Positions 10,904 to 22,413 of a DNA stretch of 63,100 nt are shown in pieces. This DNA comes from Lindgomyces ingoldianus (lineage: Eukaryota > Ascomycota > Dothideomycetes > Pleosporales > Lindgomycetaceae), in the NCBI RefSeq assembly GCF_010093535.1, contig NW_022985202.1, positions 635,305 to 698,404 of the forward strand, given 5' to 3'. The notes under the pieces were generated by a model that was not told the origin of the DNA, searched no databases, and worked only from the letters and a program-made list of their open reading frames with translations. Made by a program: the position numbers and the translations under genes. Each line of letters opens with the position of its first letter. The first letter of the stretch is position 1.

Positions 10904-13900
10904 GATACGCAGAACAGTTTATCTTTAAAGATTAATACTATATAGTATACTAAGGTAAACTATAGGATACTAGCGTAGTAAGGATCTCTACTGTAAGGAA
11001 GTTACAACTTAAAGCATACCTGTAAGAATTCCCTTGTACAAAAGTAGACTAGACACTAAAAAAAAAAAGTATTAGCTTTAAAAAATAAGGATTAATAGAA
11101 TTTATTAGTACTATATAAATTACTAACCTAGTTAGTAACATAACATATTACATTCTAGACACCCTAACACTGTTCCTACTGTCTCTAGCAGACGTAGACT
11201 AAATAGGTGCGTACTTTAACAATGTGCAGAATGTAATTATATAAAGCAATAAAAATACTGTCCTAGTTGTATAAAAATAGAGTTATCTATTCTTTAACAT
11301 ATAAAAGAAGAAATTAATGTTCTTCTTTACTAAACATAAACTTTAACAACTGTATAGAAAATTTAGCTATCCTTATACAGAACAACTTTACACAATGCTT
11401 AAGAATGCTAGATATAACATTAATCCCTCTATACTTAAAAAGATTAAGAAGTTCTACTACATGTGTTAGCTACATAACCTAGCACTATAAAGATTTAAGT
11501 TTATAATTAAAAACAACTTGCACTTTAACTATAAAATAGTAATTAATGTTGTATAAATTAGCAACTAAGACGTACTACATGTAACTAATATAGATACATT
11601 ATTCTAAGCAGCAACCTTCTTAAAATTAATGTCTACATAAGATACCTAGGACATGCTTTGCAAGTGTTAGATTAACATGTACTAAGGCCTACCTAATTAC
11701 ATTATACATAACTCTAGTATAAACTTTGTATCTAAAGACTTCTAGAATTACGCAAAGATTGTAGGAGCAACGTGCTAACAGATGCTAGTAGAGGCCTATT
11801 AGGCTCTAGGGAAGATTAAGCGCGCGCACGCACTACTGCAACGTGCGTACAATATCCTCTATGCAGAATTAGATAATTATATAAACAATAAGTTAGTGTT
11901 ACAGATAGCTGTTAAAGCCCTAAATAATATAGTAGGACTAAATAGTCTTATACCTACATTGCTTATGTTTAAAACATACCTAAGAATTAACATAAATTCT
12001 ACACTATCCTCTAATATTATCACGCAAGCTAACGCTGTACAAAAGGTAATAAAGATGCTTTAAAGTAAGAGAGTAAAAGTTAATATTAATTATGTAATTA
12101 ATACTTAGAACAGCCTAACCTTATATAAAGTACTAAATCTTCTACTTAGTTTTAAAGTAAAGACATAGTAAAAGAAGAAGGGATAGACAGGACTGCACAT
12201 AGTAAAAGGAATTAAGGCCCTAGACGTTATTATTAAGATAAAGAATAGTCTAGTAAGACTCTACTGCACACAAGTTATGCTATATTATTATATAAAGGAT
12301 AAGAATAAACCTGCATAAGAATTGCTAGATCTAGATAAACTAGCCCTAGTATAAAGGGATCCTCTATAAGTATAAAAGAGAGGTCGCCTACGTAAGCAAC
12401 TAACCCTAGTTAATAGACTGTACAAAACAGCCCCTTAAGCAGCATTAGATTTATTGTACAAACTAGAACTAGAACTATAGCTAGCTAAGAAAGGCTAAGG
12501 GAGACTACATAAGAATCTACAGGCTACAACATTTCTAACTTAAAAGAAAAAGGAAGACTACACGCTAGCAATTAAGCTCTGTGCAGACAGTATAATTATA
12601 ACACCTAGGAGACTATTTAAAGAATTAGACTATATAAAAATAAAAAGTCTAATTATAAGTAGCATGTTTAAAGTACTCTTATACAATCTATTAATCTATA
12701 AGGGATAAATTTTTAACCTTTAACTTATATATAAAGTTAAAGGGAAATTAATAAAACTATATAAAAAGTTACAACTTGTGTTTATAGAACATTTAGATAA
12801 GAAGAAGAAGAAGATCTTTATACAGTTTTCTATAATTTAGAAAATAAGTTAGAGGTTAATCCTAGCTATTAGCCTATTACTAATAGCTTTGTATAACATG
12901 CACTATAAACTACGCAATATTACTTAGGCATATATATAATTAATAAATAAGCTTGTTTGCACTCTTTTTATATAACTACTAAAAGAACTCTATAAAAGCT
13001 TCCCTTTACACATAATATTTAGAGTTGTATAACTACTATATAGCGCAGCAGAGTTAGGCTTGTATTAGTTTAAGACATACTACAACTATTATAAAGATAG
13101 ACTTTTTATAAAAACCTTATTATATAATCTATGCTTATTAATTACACATAAAGGCTTAATAGTGTTTAGTATTATAGAACTGCAGATAGATAATACCTTT
13201 AGTATTATTACAGCTAATTTTGTATAAAGAGAGGAAAAAGAATTGCTTAAAGCTAACTTTTAAGTAAAGCTTAAGACTATACTATTGCATAATTAAGCTA
13301 TTAAATTTAATAAAGGAAAAATCTGCTTTATATAAAACAATATTATTTTTACATAGAAAGGTTAAGCTAGGAATCTACACATAATAGAGTCTAAGGTAGA
13401 GGATGCCGCGCAGAAGTACGTTAAACAGCGCGCGCGAGGTGCCTATATCGCATTAATATGTTAACCTAAGGCAGCATTTAACCTGTCTACTGCTGCTTAA
13501 GTTATGTCACTGTTGTACAATAATATTAAGGCATTAAATGTACAAATCTAATAGTAAATTAATAACTAGAATAAAGGATTATTGTACATACTACTTAATC
13601 TCTTCTATATAAAGTTGTTTATTTTTACTAACAGATTATTTGTAAACAACAAGGACCTAAGTTTACAGCTTAGCTTTTTTATTATTCTTAGAACTAAGCA
13701 GTAAACTAGGAACTTATATAACTTTAAAATTATAGGTAATATTGTACACTAGAACTCCTCTAAGTGTAAACGCGTTACCTGCTCTGTCCTAGCTAGTAAG
13801 CTGTATAGAATAGTAGGAGGATTTAACTGCGCAATTGCACTAAGTACAACTATTAACTAGATTACACGTATGCTTAGAATACCTTCTGTACCTATTGTAC

Positions 13901-14223
13901 TATGCATAGATTTAAGATCTTTATATAAATGTCTTATAAAGCTTAGGGCAACAAATAAGAAAAGACTTATAATTAATATTATGTTAATTTAAGAATTATA
14001 CAAGAAAAGAGAGATTACAAAGATTAGGTAGATTAATAGAAAAGATAACCTTACAGATGCCTGTATAAAGAAGGCGCTAAACTCTGCTCTTAAGGAACTA
14101 ATTTTATATAACTAACTAACTGTTAGAGTTAAAGCGTTAGTTAACAGACTTAAGCCTGTACAAAATAGGCAAAAAGGGCCCTACAGTAACCTGTCTACTG
14201 TATGTGTAAACAAAGCAAGTCTT
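10904..14223 (+). pseudogene. Copia C1 pol: protease, integrase, RT, RNase H
   Basis: One plus-strand frame is followable throughout if TAA/TAG are read as decayed Gln/Trp. The protease-like part ends TLFLLSLADVD near 11200. The integrase has KFKFIIKNN, VLHVTNIDTLF near 11570-11600 and IHNSSINF near 11710. It continues with IAVKALNNIVG and SLIPTLLMFKTYLR (11900-12000). RT starts near 12600 and includes RNITQAYIQ (near 12920) and LQIDNTF near 13185, the RT active site with one Asp turned Asn. RNase H includes DLRSLYKCLIKLRATNKK (13910-13970) and ends INRKDNLTDACIKKA near 14035-14075. This IN-before-RT order defines copia. Confidence 0.9.
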
Positions 14224-14251
14224 GTATAAAGGAAAAAGAAAAAGTTGCTAA
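14224..14251 (+). other. Polypurine tract of copia C1
   Basis: A purine-rich run aaaggaaaaagaaaaag ends 6 bp before the 3' LTR, the expected place for plus-strand priming. The related element C2 keeps aaagaaaaaagaaaaag before its LTR at 16893. Assigned by position and composition. Confidence 0.65.
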
Positions 14252-14504
14252 TGTCTAAATAGTAATATTTAGGCGCCTAGTTAATAGTCACGTGGCTTAG
14301 ATGCGCCTAGATCCCTGTGCACAGAGATCTGTGCGCAGAGTTTTAGACTATATTAACCCCTTTCCTTTGTACAATAGAAAACAACAAGAAGCAATTAACA
14401 CCAGTTACCTAACACCCCTGTGCGATGTTTACACCGTGCAAACCTCTCCGTCTCGTACGCATTTGCTGACACCAAGTGCTAGCTAGCAGAGAGTCTATTC
14501 AACA
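14252..14504 (+). repeat. 3' LTR of copia C1
   Basis: 253 bp, same length as the 5' LTR. Its inner, left half is mutated (tgtctaaatagtaatattta) while the outer, right half is intact (acaccgtgcaaacctctccg, gagtctattcaaca). CACGTG is retained. Followed by target duplication aaaga (14505-14509). A 61-codon ORF at 14301-14486 lies inside it and is not a gene. Confidence 0.93.
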
Positions 14505-14955
14505 AAAGAAAAGATTTAGTTTATATAACATAAAACTATAATTTTATTAACTTAAAAAGAATAAGCTAAGAACCTTTATACAGTAGACCTAAACATAAAG
14601 AACGCTACGCAAAGGTACATAAAATAGCGTGCATAAGGTGCTTATATTACGTTAGTATGTTAACCTAAGGTAGCATTTAACTTATCTACTACTACTTAAG
14701 TTATAGTACTGTTAGATAATAATATTAAAGCATTAAATATATAAATCTAATAGTAAATTAATAACTAGAATTAAGGATTATTATATATACTACTTAATTT
14801 TTTTTTATATAAAGTTGTTTATCTTTACTAATAGATTATTTATAAATAATAAGGACCTAAGTTTATAGCTTAGATTTTTTATTATTTTTAGAACAAAGCA
14901 GCGCACTAGAAACTTATACAACTTTAAAATTATAAGTAATATTATATACTAGAAC
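14505..14955 (+). pseudogene. Copia C2 fragment 2 (RNase H region)
   Basis: Continues fragment 1 and parallels 13318-13757 of C1: tatgttaacctaaggtagcatttaac matches tatgttaacctaaggcagcattt, with ACGAYIALVCQPKVAFNL readable. It breaks exactly at agaac (14951-14955), the target duplication of element D, and resumes at 16396. Heavily RIP-mutated, more so than C1 in the same segment. Confidence 0.85.
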
Positions 14956-15160
14956 TGTCGGTTGACCTAGGTTCAATCGAACGAACGTACGCCCAAGGGG
15001 CGTACTAAGAGGTGAGCAGGCAAAGATCTTCTTATTATTAACTACTGCCCTCTCTCTTTATACAAAGAAAGAGAGCTCTTAAGTACACATAGCCCCTAAC
15101 GCACAGGCTAGATAGCTAATGTTTTAGGCAACCTAATTTAGCTGTACTTACGTACAGACA
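14956..15160 (-). repeat. Left LTR of element D (3' LTR in element sense)
   Basis: 205 bp. Outer, left end is unmutated (tgtcggttgacctaggttcaatcgaacgaacg); the inner half is mutated. Contains a near-perfect 28-bp palindrome (15048-15075) centred on a TAC-rich core (ctttatacaaag). Confidence 0.9.
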
Positions 15161-15600
15161 CTAGTAACTTTTTATTTTTATAAATTAAGTTGCTTGCCTG
15201 CCTTGCTTTGTTTTTTATCCCCTTTTATACTATCCCTTACATCCTTTCCTCTTCTTCTTTGTACAGGGCCTATAGTGTACTGCTAGTTCGCAACACCTGC
15301 TAGCTTTTTAGCCTGCGTACAGCATCTCTTTCCTACAGGATAGATCCTGTGCTTAGCTAGAGCATAGAGGAGCTCTCGCCTAAACGCACAAGATAGGTTG
15401 TTAAAATTCTGTTATGTCTAGCCTTTAAAGTCTTCTACAAAGTTAGACAGACTGTACCCTTCTGTACACATAAAGACAAGGGTATCTGCTACGTACAAGG
15501 TTTATTATACTTAGGAGGGATTTGTTAACATGTTAAGGCAGTCTACTAGGAGGGTAAGGTTAACCTCCTTTGGTAGTATTGTCCTAGACACGTAGGTCAT
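15161..15600. other. Left interior of element D, no gene seen
   Basis: AT-rich to mixed sequence, pyrimidine-rich at first (15180-15260). In element sense its left edge is the 3' end next to the LTR, with a purine-rich strand. No homology to gag or pol that I recognise. Confidence 0.5.
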
Positions 15601-15818
15601 CTCTGGTTGCGTTTGTACGGCGGTTGTCTGGGTGGTGGTGGTGGTTGACCGTACGGTGGCTCTCGAAGAGCGAGCTGTTGTGCGGAGTAGCAGGTTGGCT
15701 CCGGGGCGGGGGCCGGTTGCTTGTTCGTACGGCTGTCAGGAGAGGGGGGCGTTTGTACAGCCGTTGTCTGGGGGGGGTGGATGTTGGCAAGGCAGGCTGC
15801 TGATGAGGAGCCTCCTCT

Positions 15819-16162
15819 GCGTGGCTACGCACGCGGTAGGTTTCTAATCGTGCGGCCTGTATTGTCTCCTCTGCGTGGCTACGTACGCGGTAGGCGAGTG
15901 GTCGCACAGCCTGTATCAACAGGAGGCTCTAGGGCGCACAAAGGCTCAGCAGTAAGCCCTCTCTGCGTGGCTACGCACGCGGCGGGTTGCTAATCTTGTC
16001 TTTGTGCAATTAGTTGATCTAGGGGCGCGCACAAGGCTTGTTCACGCCCTCTGTGCGTGGCTACGCACGCGGTGGGAGTGAGCTTCTTGTACAGTGGCGG
16101 TTTTGTTAATCCTTGCAAATCTGTCTATTAAGAACAATATCCTTTGCGTGGCTACGCACGCA
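15819..16162. repeat. Tandem array: five copies of an 18-bp imperfect palindrome
   Basis: The word gcgtggctacgcacgcgg (one-base variants) occurs at 15819, 15873, 15965, 16055 and 16146, with spacings of 54, 92, 90 and 91 bp, so a roughly 90-bp unit with diverged spacers. The core gcgtggctacgc is a palindrome with one mismatched pair. Surrounding words such as gcacaaggct also recur. The array is not RIP-mutated, unlike the LTR inner halves of the same element. Read on the element's sense strand two copies encode RVRSHAEE, but no convincing gene follows. Confidence 0.85.
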
Positions 16163-16190
16163 GTAAATAGTCTGTTAACAGACTAATTAG

Positions 16191-16395
16191 TGTTAGTTAA
16201 CCTAGGTTTAATTAAACAAATGTACGCCTAAAGGGCGTACTAAGAGGTGAGCAGGTAAAGATCTTCTTGTTATTAACTACTGCCCTCTCTCTTTGTACAA
16301 AGAAAGAGGGCTCTTAAGTACACATAGCCCCTAACGCACAGGCTAGATAGCCAACGTTTCAGGCAACCTAATTCAGCTGTACTTACGTACGGACA
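16191..16395 (-). repeat. Right LTR of element D (5' LTR in element sense)
   Basis: 205 bp. The inner, left end is mutated (tgttagttaacctaggtttaattaaac) and the outer, right end intact (caacgtttcaggcaacctaattcagc). The 28-bp palindrome is at 16283-16310 (ccctctctctttgtac and its complement, one mismatched pair). Followed by agaac at 16396-16400. Confidence 0.9.
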
Positions 16396-16892
16396 AGAAC
16401 TTCTTTAAGTATAAATATGTTACCTGCTCTATACTAGCTAGTAAACTGTATAGAATAGTAGAAGGATTCAACTGCGTAATTACACTAAGCATAATAATTA
16501 ACTAGATTATATACATGCTTAGACTACCTCTAATAGTTATTATATTATGCATAGATTTAAGATTTTTGTATAAATGTCTTATAAAGCTTAGTATAACAAA
16601 TAAAAAAAAGCTTATAATTAATATTATATTAATTTAAAAATTATATAAGAAAAGAGAGATTATAGAAATTAAATAGATTAATAGAAAAAACAACCTAGTA
16701 AATGCCTATGTAAAGAAGGCGCTAAACTCTACTCTTAAAGAACTAATTTTATATAACTAACTAACTGTTAGAGTTAAAGCGTTAGTTAATAAAATCAGGC
16801 CTATATAAAATAATAAATAAAGTATTATATTATAAGTATAAGCAAAGCAGACTAGGTAAGGTCTGTATAAAGAAAAAAGAAAAAGTTGCTAG
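16396..16892 (+). pseudogene. Copia C2 fragment 3 (RNase H end and polypurine tract)
   Basis: Resumes after D and parallels 13753-14251 of C1, including DLRFLYKCLIKLS near 16555-16595 and the terminal RNase H region. It ends in aaagaaaaaagaaaaag (about 16869-16886), the polypurine tract before the 3' LTR. TAA/TAG codons throughout. Confidence 0.85.
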
Positions 16893-17067
16893 TATCTAAA
16901 TAGTAGTATTTAGATACGCAGTTAGGCGTCACGTGTTATGGTCTTGTGTCACAGTTGTATGCATAGACAGATAAATACCCCGTTCCTTTGCACAGAATTA
17001 GAACAAGAAGAATCAACACCAGTTACCTGCAACCCCTCGGCCCCCCCCCCGCGCGATGTGTACACCG
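16893..17067 (+). repeat. Copia C2 3' LTR, part 1
   Basis: Starts tatctaaatagtag, the RIP form of TGTCTAAATAG, at the position matching the C1 3' LTR start. It shares aacaccagttacctgcaacccc and gcgcgatgtgtacaccg with the C1 LTR but otherwise differs, so it is a variant LTR. CACGTG is present near 16931. A run of ten C (17041-17050) replaces the short cccc of C1. Broken by gypsy F1 after caccg (17063-17067). A 60-codon ORF here is not a gene. Confidence 0.8.
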
Positions 17068-17385
17068 TGTCACGGTATCCTCCCCGGATCCCAGACATAA
17101 CCGTATTAGACGCGTACTAGAGTATTATTAGTGCACGTCTAACACAAACACAACACAACACAGACATAAACTTAAGCATAAACTGCCTTAACACTAACTA
17201 AACTTAGAATAAGCTTAATTTATACCTAAAGCGCTTAGACATCTAAGCTAAGTATTTAATTACTAATTTTTTTCTAAACTTTTCTATTTCTTACACAACA
17301 TCTTATACTTACTATAATACCTTATGTAGTAATTAAACTAGACCTCTGTAAAGCTTTATAACCTTACTTATGCATAATTATAATA
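17068..17385 (+). repeat. 5' LTR of gypsy F1
   Basis: 318 bp. The first 100 bp are intact (tgtcacggtatcctcc, ccggatcc, acacaacacaacacag); the inner end is decayed to cataattataata where the 3' LTR has cacaatcgtgaca. It holds an inverted word pair agacgcgtactag / gtgcacgtct around 17108-17133. Confidence 0.93.
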
Positions 17386-20300
17386 TTACATTATGTTAAA
17401 ACTTTAGCTAAGAATAGCCTCTAAATCTAATCTAATAAGCTTAGTACTTATATAACTCTAAGCTATTAAAGCAAGCTAAAAAGCCTTCTAAAAAGCGCTT
17501 ACTTTATAAAAAAGCTACTACATTGTAAGCTTTAAAGCTCTTTAAAAAGACTTTAAAAAACAGCTTTATATTATTAAATAGTCTATTTCTGCCTTAACTT
17601 TTATTATAGTAGTAGGAACTAAGAACTTACTAGCTTTAAAGCTTACCTAGAAGTCTAGAGATAGCTTAACTTTCTCCTACCTAACACTGCCTATAACTTG
17701 TAACCTCTCTAACTTAGTAATAAAATCTAACTAACTCCCTAATCCCCTACTATTTAATAAAAAATAAAAAGACTTACTTTTCTTTCTATGTAAGCTCTAA
17801 TATAAACTTAAAGGAAATGTAAACTAATTCCCCTTTAAACACTTTTAGTTATTATATGCCTACTTTTAACTTAACTATAACATAACAGCCTTAATTAACT
17901 TACTAATAGATAAAAATATTATTAACTTAGATTAATTTATAGTGTTTTTATAAGTAACTTATAGAGACCTAAATAAAGAATTAACAGCTCTAAGTTACTT
18001 AAACACCTTATAATAAAAAAAAAAAAGCTTTACTTTATACTTTATTAAGTTTTACTAACTTGCATCTAATATAGGCCTAAATAAGATAGGTTTAATTATA
18101 GCCCTATATAACTCCCTCTTAACTAAACTATAACACGCTATAGTAGAAGAACCCTTTTTAAACAACCTTAACACGTATGTAAACTTAATTACTACTTATA
18201 ATAATAACATAAGGTTCCTCTCTGTATAAGCTCTAATACACCCCTAAACTAGCGCAGTTATAAATAAAAACTCTAATATAATAAAAATTAATTTAAATTA
18301 TGCTCTAGTTAGTTTTAAAAAGTGTAAAAATTATAAAAAAAAAAGTTAATACTTTAAGTGTAGTAAGCATAGTTATATCTTTTAAAACTACTTTATTTCT
18401 TTTTCTTAAGTCTACATAAGTAGTGCTGCTAGTATTTATTAAAAATTTTTACTATTTTAATCTTATTTTTATAAGGGCTTTAACTTATATTTAAGCCTTA
18501 ATCTCTTTTGCTACTCTTAACATAGCTGCAGCTATAGTAGTAGAAGCCTGTAAAAAGGCTTGTTCTAGGGCTAAGTTACCTCTTAGGACTAATTTAACAC
18601 TAGATCTTTACTAACCTATAGGCTAAGTTCTCTACTAATAACTAGAAGTACTAAGTTAATATTTTTATATATTTATAATAAAAAACTATATTAGCTTTAA
18701 TATAAGCTTTTATTAACTTAAAAGTAAATAGCATAGGTTACATTAATAAAGAACTAGCATATAAACTAAATCTTTAATTAACACTACTTACTTAAATAAT
18801 TTACCTAACTAGATTTAATAAAAAATAACTTAAAAAAGGTTCTATTTTTTATACTACAACTATTATAATTACTTACTAACACTACAAGAAGTAGATTAAA
18901 CTTTATATAATAAATATAAAATGTTATAACCTAATTCTAGAACAACTATAGCTGTATTAGCATAAGGTTGCCTTTAATTACTAAAAGTAAGTTCTAAACT
19001 TTAACTTTTTCTAATACTAAAATGTATGCTTATGCTTACACCTAAATAACACCTAAATAGCACTTAATATAAAAGGTTTTTAGACTTACTTCTTAATAAC
19101 TTAGAAAAAAACTACTTAAGTAAGGCTAATAAGCTAGGCCTTTTACTAAGATAAGCTACATAAAATAATTTAATAACTGCTTAAACTTAAAAAAAAAAAA
19201 GCTTTTAAAGAACCTTTACTTACTTAATTTAAACATAAACTAGGACTTAAACAGTAGATAGACATTTGCTACATAGAACCTGCCCTGTTTGTAACCCTAG
19301 CTTAACAACTAGATTACAAAATCTACACAGTTATAATTTCTAATATAGACTAAGCTTTAGCTTTTTAAAAACACACTAACTTAAAGATAATAGTCTCTTA
19401 AAACTACTATAACTTGTTGCATGTTTTTTTTAAGATAAGTCTAATAAGCTTTTAATATAACATTTATATAATTACTAAATAACCTTTAAGCCTAGTAAAC
19501 AACCTAGTTATAGGCTACTATATAAAATATTACTAAATAAATTAAAAGTGCTTTAAAAATACCTTAACAAGAACCTAAAAAAAAAGTTTATTTAAGCTAG
19601 CTTCTTACTAGTAGTGTTACTTATACTATTTATAAAGAAACTTAGAGGTAAGCTTTAATTCTGCGTTAACTACTAAGGACTAAACACTATTACTATTAAA
19701 AACTAATACTTAATTTCTTTTTTACAGGAAACTCTAAGCTAACTAAGTAAAGCAAAGTATTTTATAAAGTTAGATATTATTACTGCCTTTAATAAGCTAA
19801 AGATAGTAAAAGGTAATAAGTAGCTAATAGTGTTTTAGACCTAATATAGACTATTTAAGTACCTAGTAATGCTCTTTAGCTTAGCTAACGCGCCTAGTAC
19901 TTTTTAACATTTTATAAACAACTTGCTCTAACCCTACCTAGACATGTTTTGCACTATGTATATTAATAATATTCTAATCTATAGTAATAGCCTTTTAGAG
20001 CACAAACAGCATGTACGCCTAGTGCTAAAGGCTATAGAAGAAGTAGGTCTGTAACTTAACATAGACAAATGTAAGTTCTACTAATTAAAGGTTACATATT
20101 TAGGATATATAATCTCTACAGATAGCATCTAAATAGACCCTGTTAAGGTTTAGACTGTGCTAGATTAGTAATACCTAAAAAACATAAAGAATGTTTAAGC
20201 CTTTATAAAATTTACTAACTTTTACTAATAATTTATTAACAACTTTTTATAGCTAGTAAGCCTTATAATTACACTTACTAAGAAAAAGGTTTAATTTAAC

Positions 20301-22413
20301 TTTAACTTAAATTACTAATAGTCCTTTAACTAGCTAAAGAAAGCCTTTACTAAAGCCCTAATACTCTGCTACTTTAACTTTAAACTACTAATACTTATAG
20401 AAGCTAATGCCTTAGACTACATAGTAGCAAGAGTTCTCTTCTAGACTAAGCTAGATAGGACTATTAGGCCTATTACATACTTCTTAAAAAGAATAAGTTC
20501 TATAGAAAGTAATTATAAAATCTATAACAAAGAATTACTTACTATAGTACACTACTTTAAATAATAGCAACCTAAACTAAAAGGTGCAGCACATCTAATA
20601 TAGGTTCTATCTAACTATAAGAACTTATAGTACTTTGTAACTATAAAATAACTTAGCTACTAATAAGCTTATTAGTCTAAATACTTATCTTATTTTAATT
20701 TTAAGATTACTTATTATCCTAGTTAAGATAAAGAGAAACTAGATGCTCTTATAAGGCAATTCTAAAACATCCCTACTTAGAAAAAAGCATAAAAGGCTTA
20801 ATACTAAACTTTGCTTTAACTTAAGCTATTTTTAGACCTTAACTTAAATAAAATAAATTAGATAATTAATTAAATTATTACTAATAAGTATTTAAATAAT
20901 AAATTTATCTAAGAAACCTTAGACCTGCTTTAAAACAGCGCTAGTTAGTTAAAGAAGGTAACACTAGCTAACTATAAAAACTAAAATAGTAAGCTGTATT
21001 ACTATAACTAACTTATAATCTTTAATTTTAATAAACTAAGAATTAAACTACTTTAAATTATACACAACTTACCTGTTAAAAGACACCTAGGCAGAGGAAA
21101 GACTTTTAACCTACTATAGAGAGAGTACTACTAGCCCCGCATGTTCTATACTATACGCTAATACATATTATGTTGCTATACTTGCTGTAAAGTAAAAGCC
21201 TTTTAAAAAAGGTATAATAGCCTACTTAAACTACTCTTAATCTCTAAATAAGCTTAAAAAGACATATTAATTAATTTTATTATAAACCTACCTCTATCTA
21301 AAAAGTATATAAATATTATAGTAGTTGTTAATTACTTAACTAAGTATTAACACTTAATACTATGTTCCTCTATAACTGCCCTTAATATAGCCTAGTTATT
21401 CTACTAATATGTATAAGTTTACTATAGCCTGCCTAACATAATTATATTAGACAGAGGTACATAGTTTGTCTTAGCTTTTTAGAATAAACTCTATAAACAG
21501 CTCTAAATTGTCCCCTATCTATCTACAGCTTTTTACCTAGAGACTAACAGCTAGACTAAGAACATAAACACTGTAATAGAATAAGTCCTACAAGCGTACA
21601 CAAACTACTAATAAGACAACTAGGTAAAATAGTTAGCTATAGCATAGTTTAAAGCTAATAACATAACATCTAAATTAATGTAAGTATCTCTATTTTTAGT
21701 AAACTATAGATACTACCTCTAAATAAAATTTAAACTACTTTTAAATACCCCCTAACTAACTTATTAATTTATATAAGTAATAAATGCAAATAGACTTATT
21801 AATAAGATCTAAAATATATTTAAATATGTTTATAAAAAGCTTACATAGGCTTAAGCTTTTTAACAAGAGTACGTAAACTAATTTTAAACTCCCACCCCTG
21901 TGTATACAGCTAGCAAGAAAGTCTAGCTAGACGCTAGAAATATCTAAATAAACTAATAATTAAAAAAACTTAATTAAAAGAACCTTAGCCTCTTTACAGT
22001 AGCCTATATAGTCTTATTACATGCTTACTAATTAATCCTACCTAACAGCATAAAGATACACCCTGTGTTCCACATATTATTACTGCGCTAAGTAGCCTCT
22101 AAATCTAACTATCTACCTAGACAGCTAAACCTGCCACCTAAACCTATTATTATAAATAATAAACTAAAATATATTATAGAAGATGTTAAATAAATCTAGT
22201 TTAATAAAAAAAAATGTATCTACAAATACTTTATAAAATAGACTAGATATAATAAACTGTTGTAGGAACCTGCAGAAGCCCTATAAAAGAACTCTATAGT
22301 AACTTAGTTCTACGCCTAATACCTATCTAAACTAAACTTATACCCTAATAAAGACAACTTAATGCTAGAACTACTAATATAAAGAATTCCCTTTCTAATA
22401 AGAGGGGGAGTAC
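17386..22413 (+). pseudogene. Gypsy F1 Gag-Pol polyprotein
   Basis: One plus-strand frame is readable through TAA/TAG. Gag spans about 17400-18340. The nucleocapsid knuckle at 18350-18391 reads YFKCSKHSYIF, with Cys and His both turned Tyr. Protease is not clear. RT has LQFCVNY and GLNTITIKN (19650-19705), KLDIITAFNKL (near 19763), PSTFQHFINN (near 19895) and active site YINNILIYS (near 19957), Asp-Asp turned Asn-Asn; then DKCKFYQ. RNase H is near 20390-20620 (LIEANALDYIVA). Integrase has VKRHLGRGKTF, CYTCCKVK (21070-21200) and ILDRGTQFVLAF near 21450. Downstream, 22150-22380, a segment ending PAEALQKNSIVTQFYAQ resembles the chromodomain tail of chromoviruses. Polypurine aagagggggagtac precedes the LTR. 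Confidence 0.88.

Larger units (their letters stand above)
963..14504 (+). mobile_element. Complete Ty1/copia retrotransposon C1, split by gypsy B
   Basis: Bounded by 253-bp LTRs (963-1215, 14252-14504) and an exact target duplication aaaga (958-962, 14505-14509). Removing the nested element B and one copy of its duplication leaves about 5.9 kb, normal for copia. Order is gag, protease, integrase, RT, RNase H, all on the plus strand, which defines copia rather than gypsy. It is inserted in an older copia, C2. Every recognisable frame is broken by TAA/TAG, so it is dead. Confidence 0.93.
14956..16395 (-). mobile_element. Non-autonomous LTR element D (TRIM/LARD-like, copia-derived)
   Basis: Two 205-bp LTRs (14956-15160, 16191-16395), starting TGTCGGTTGACC or TGTTAGTTAACC and ending GTACGGACA, flank only 1030 bp with no gag or pol similarity. 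Target duplication agaac is exact (14951-14955, 16396-16400). I assign minus sense because, read that way, the first internal bases are CTAATTAGT as in copia A and C1, and the last internal bases are aaaaagttactag as in family A just before the 3' LTR. So it keeps the priming sites of a copia and was probably copied by copia proteins in trans. The interior keeps a GC-rich part (15590-16130) with a tandem array. Confidence 0.85.

Noticed and set aside
14301..14486. 61-codon ORF, and a 60-codon ORF at 16938-17120
   Set aside because: Inside copia LTRs (the second running into the F1 LTR); LTRs do not encode proteins here and no conservation in frame is seen.
15584..15993. Overlapping ORFs of 71-111 codons on both strands inside element D
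   Set aside because: They exist because the GC-rich array has few stops. The longest one begins at TTG, not ATG, and is made of the repeated word; no family is recognised.
15819..16162. CRISPR-like spacing of the 18-bp word
   Set aside because: Spacings are unequal (54 against about 91), spacers resemble each other, there is no cas gene and the setting is a eukaryotic LTR element.
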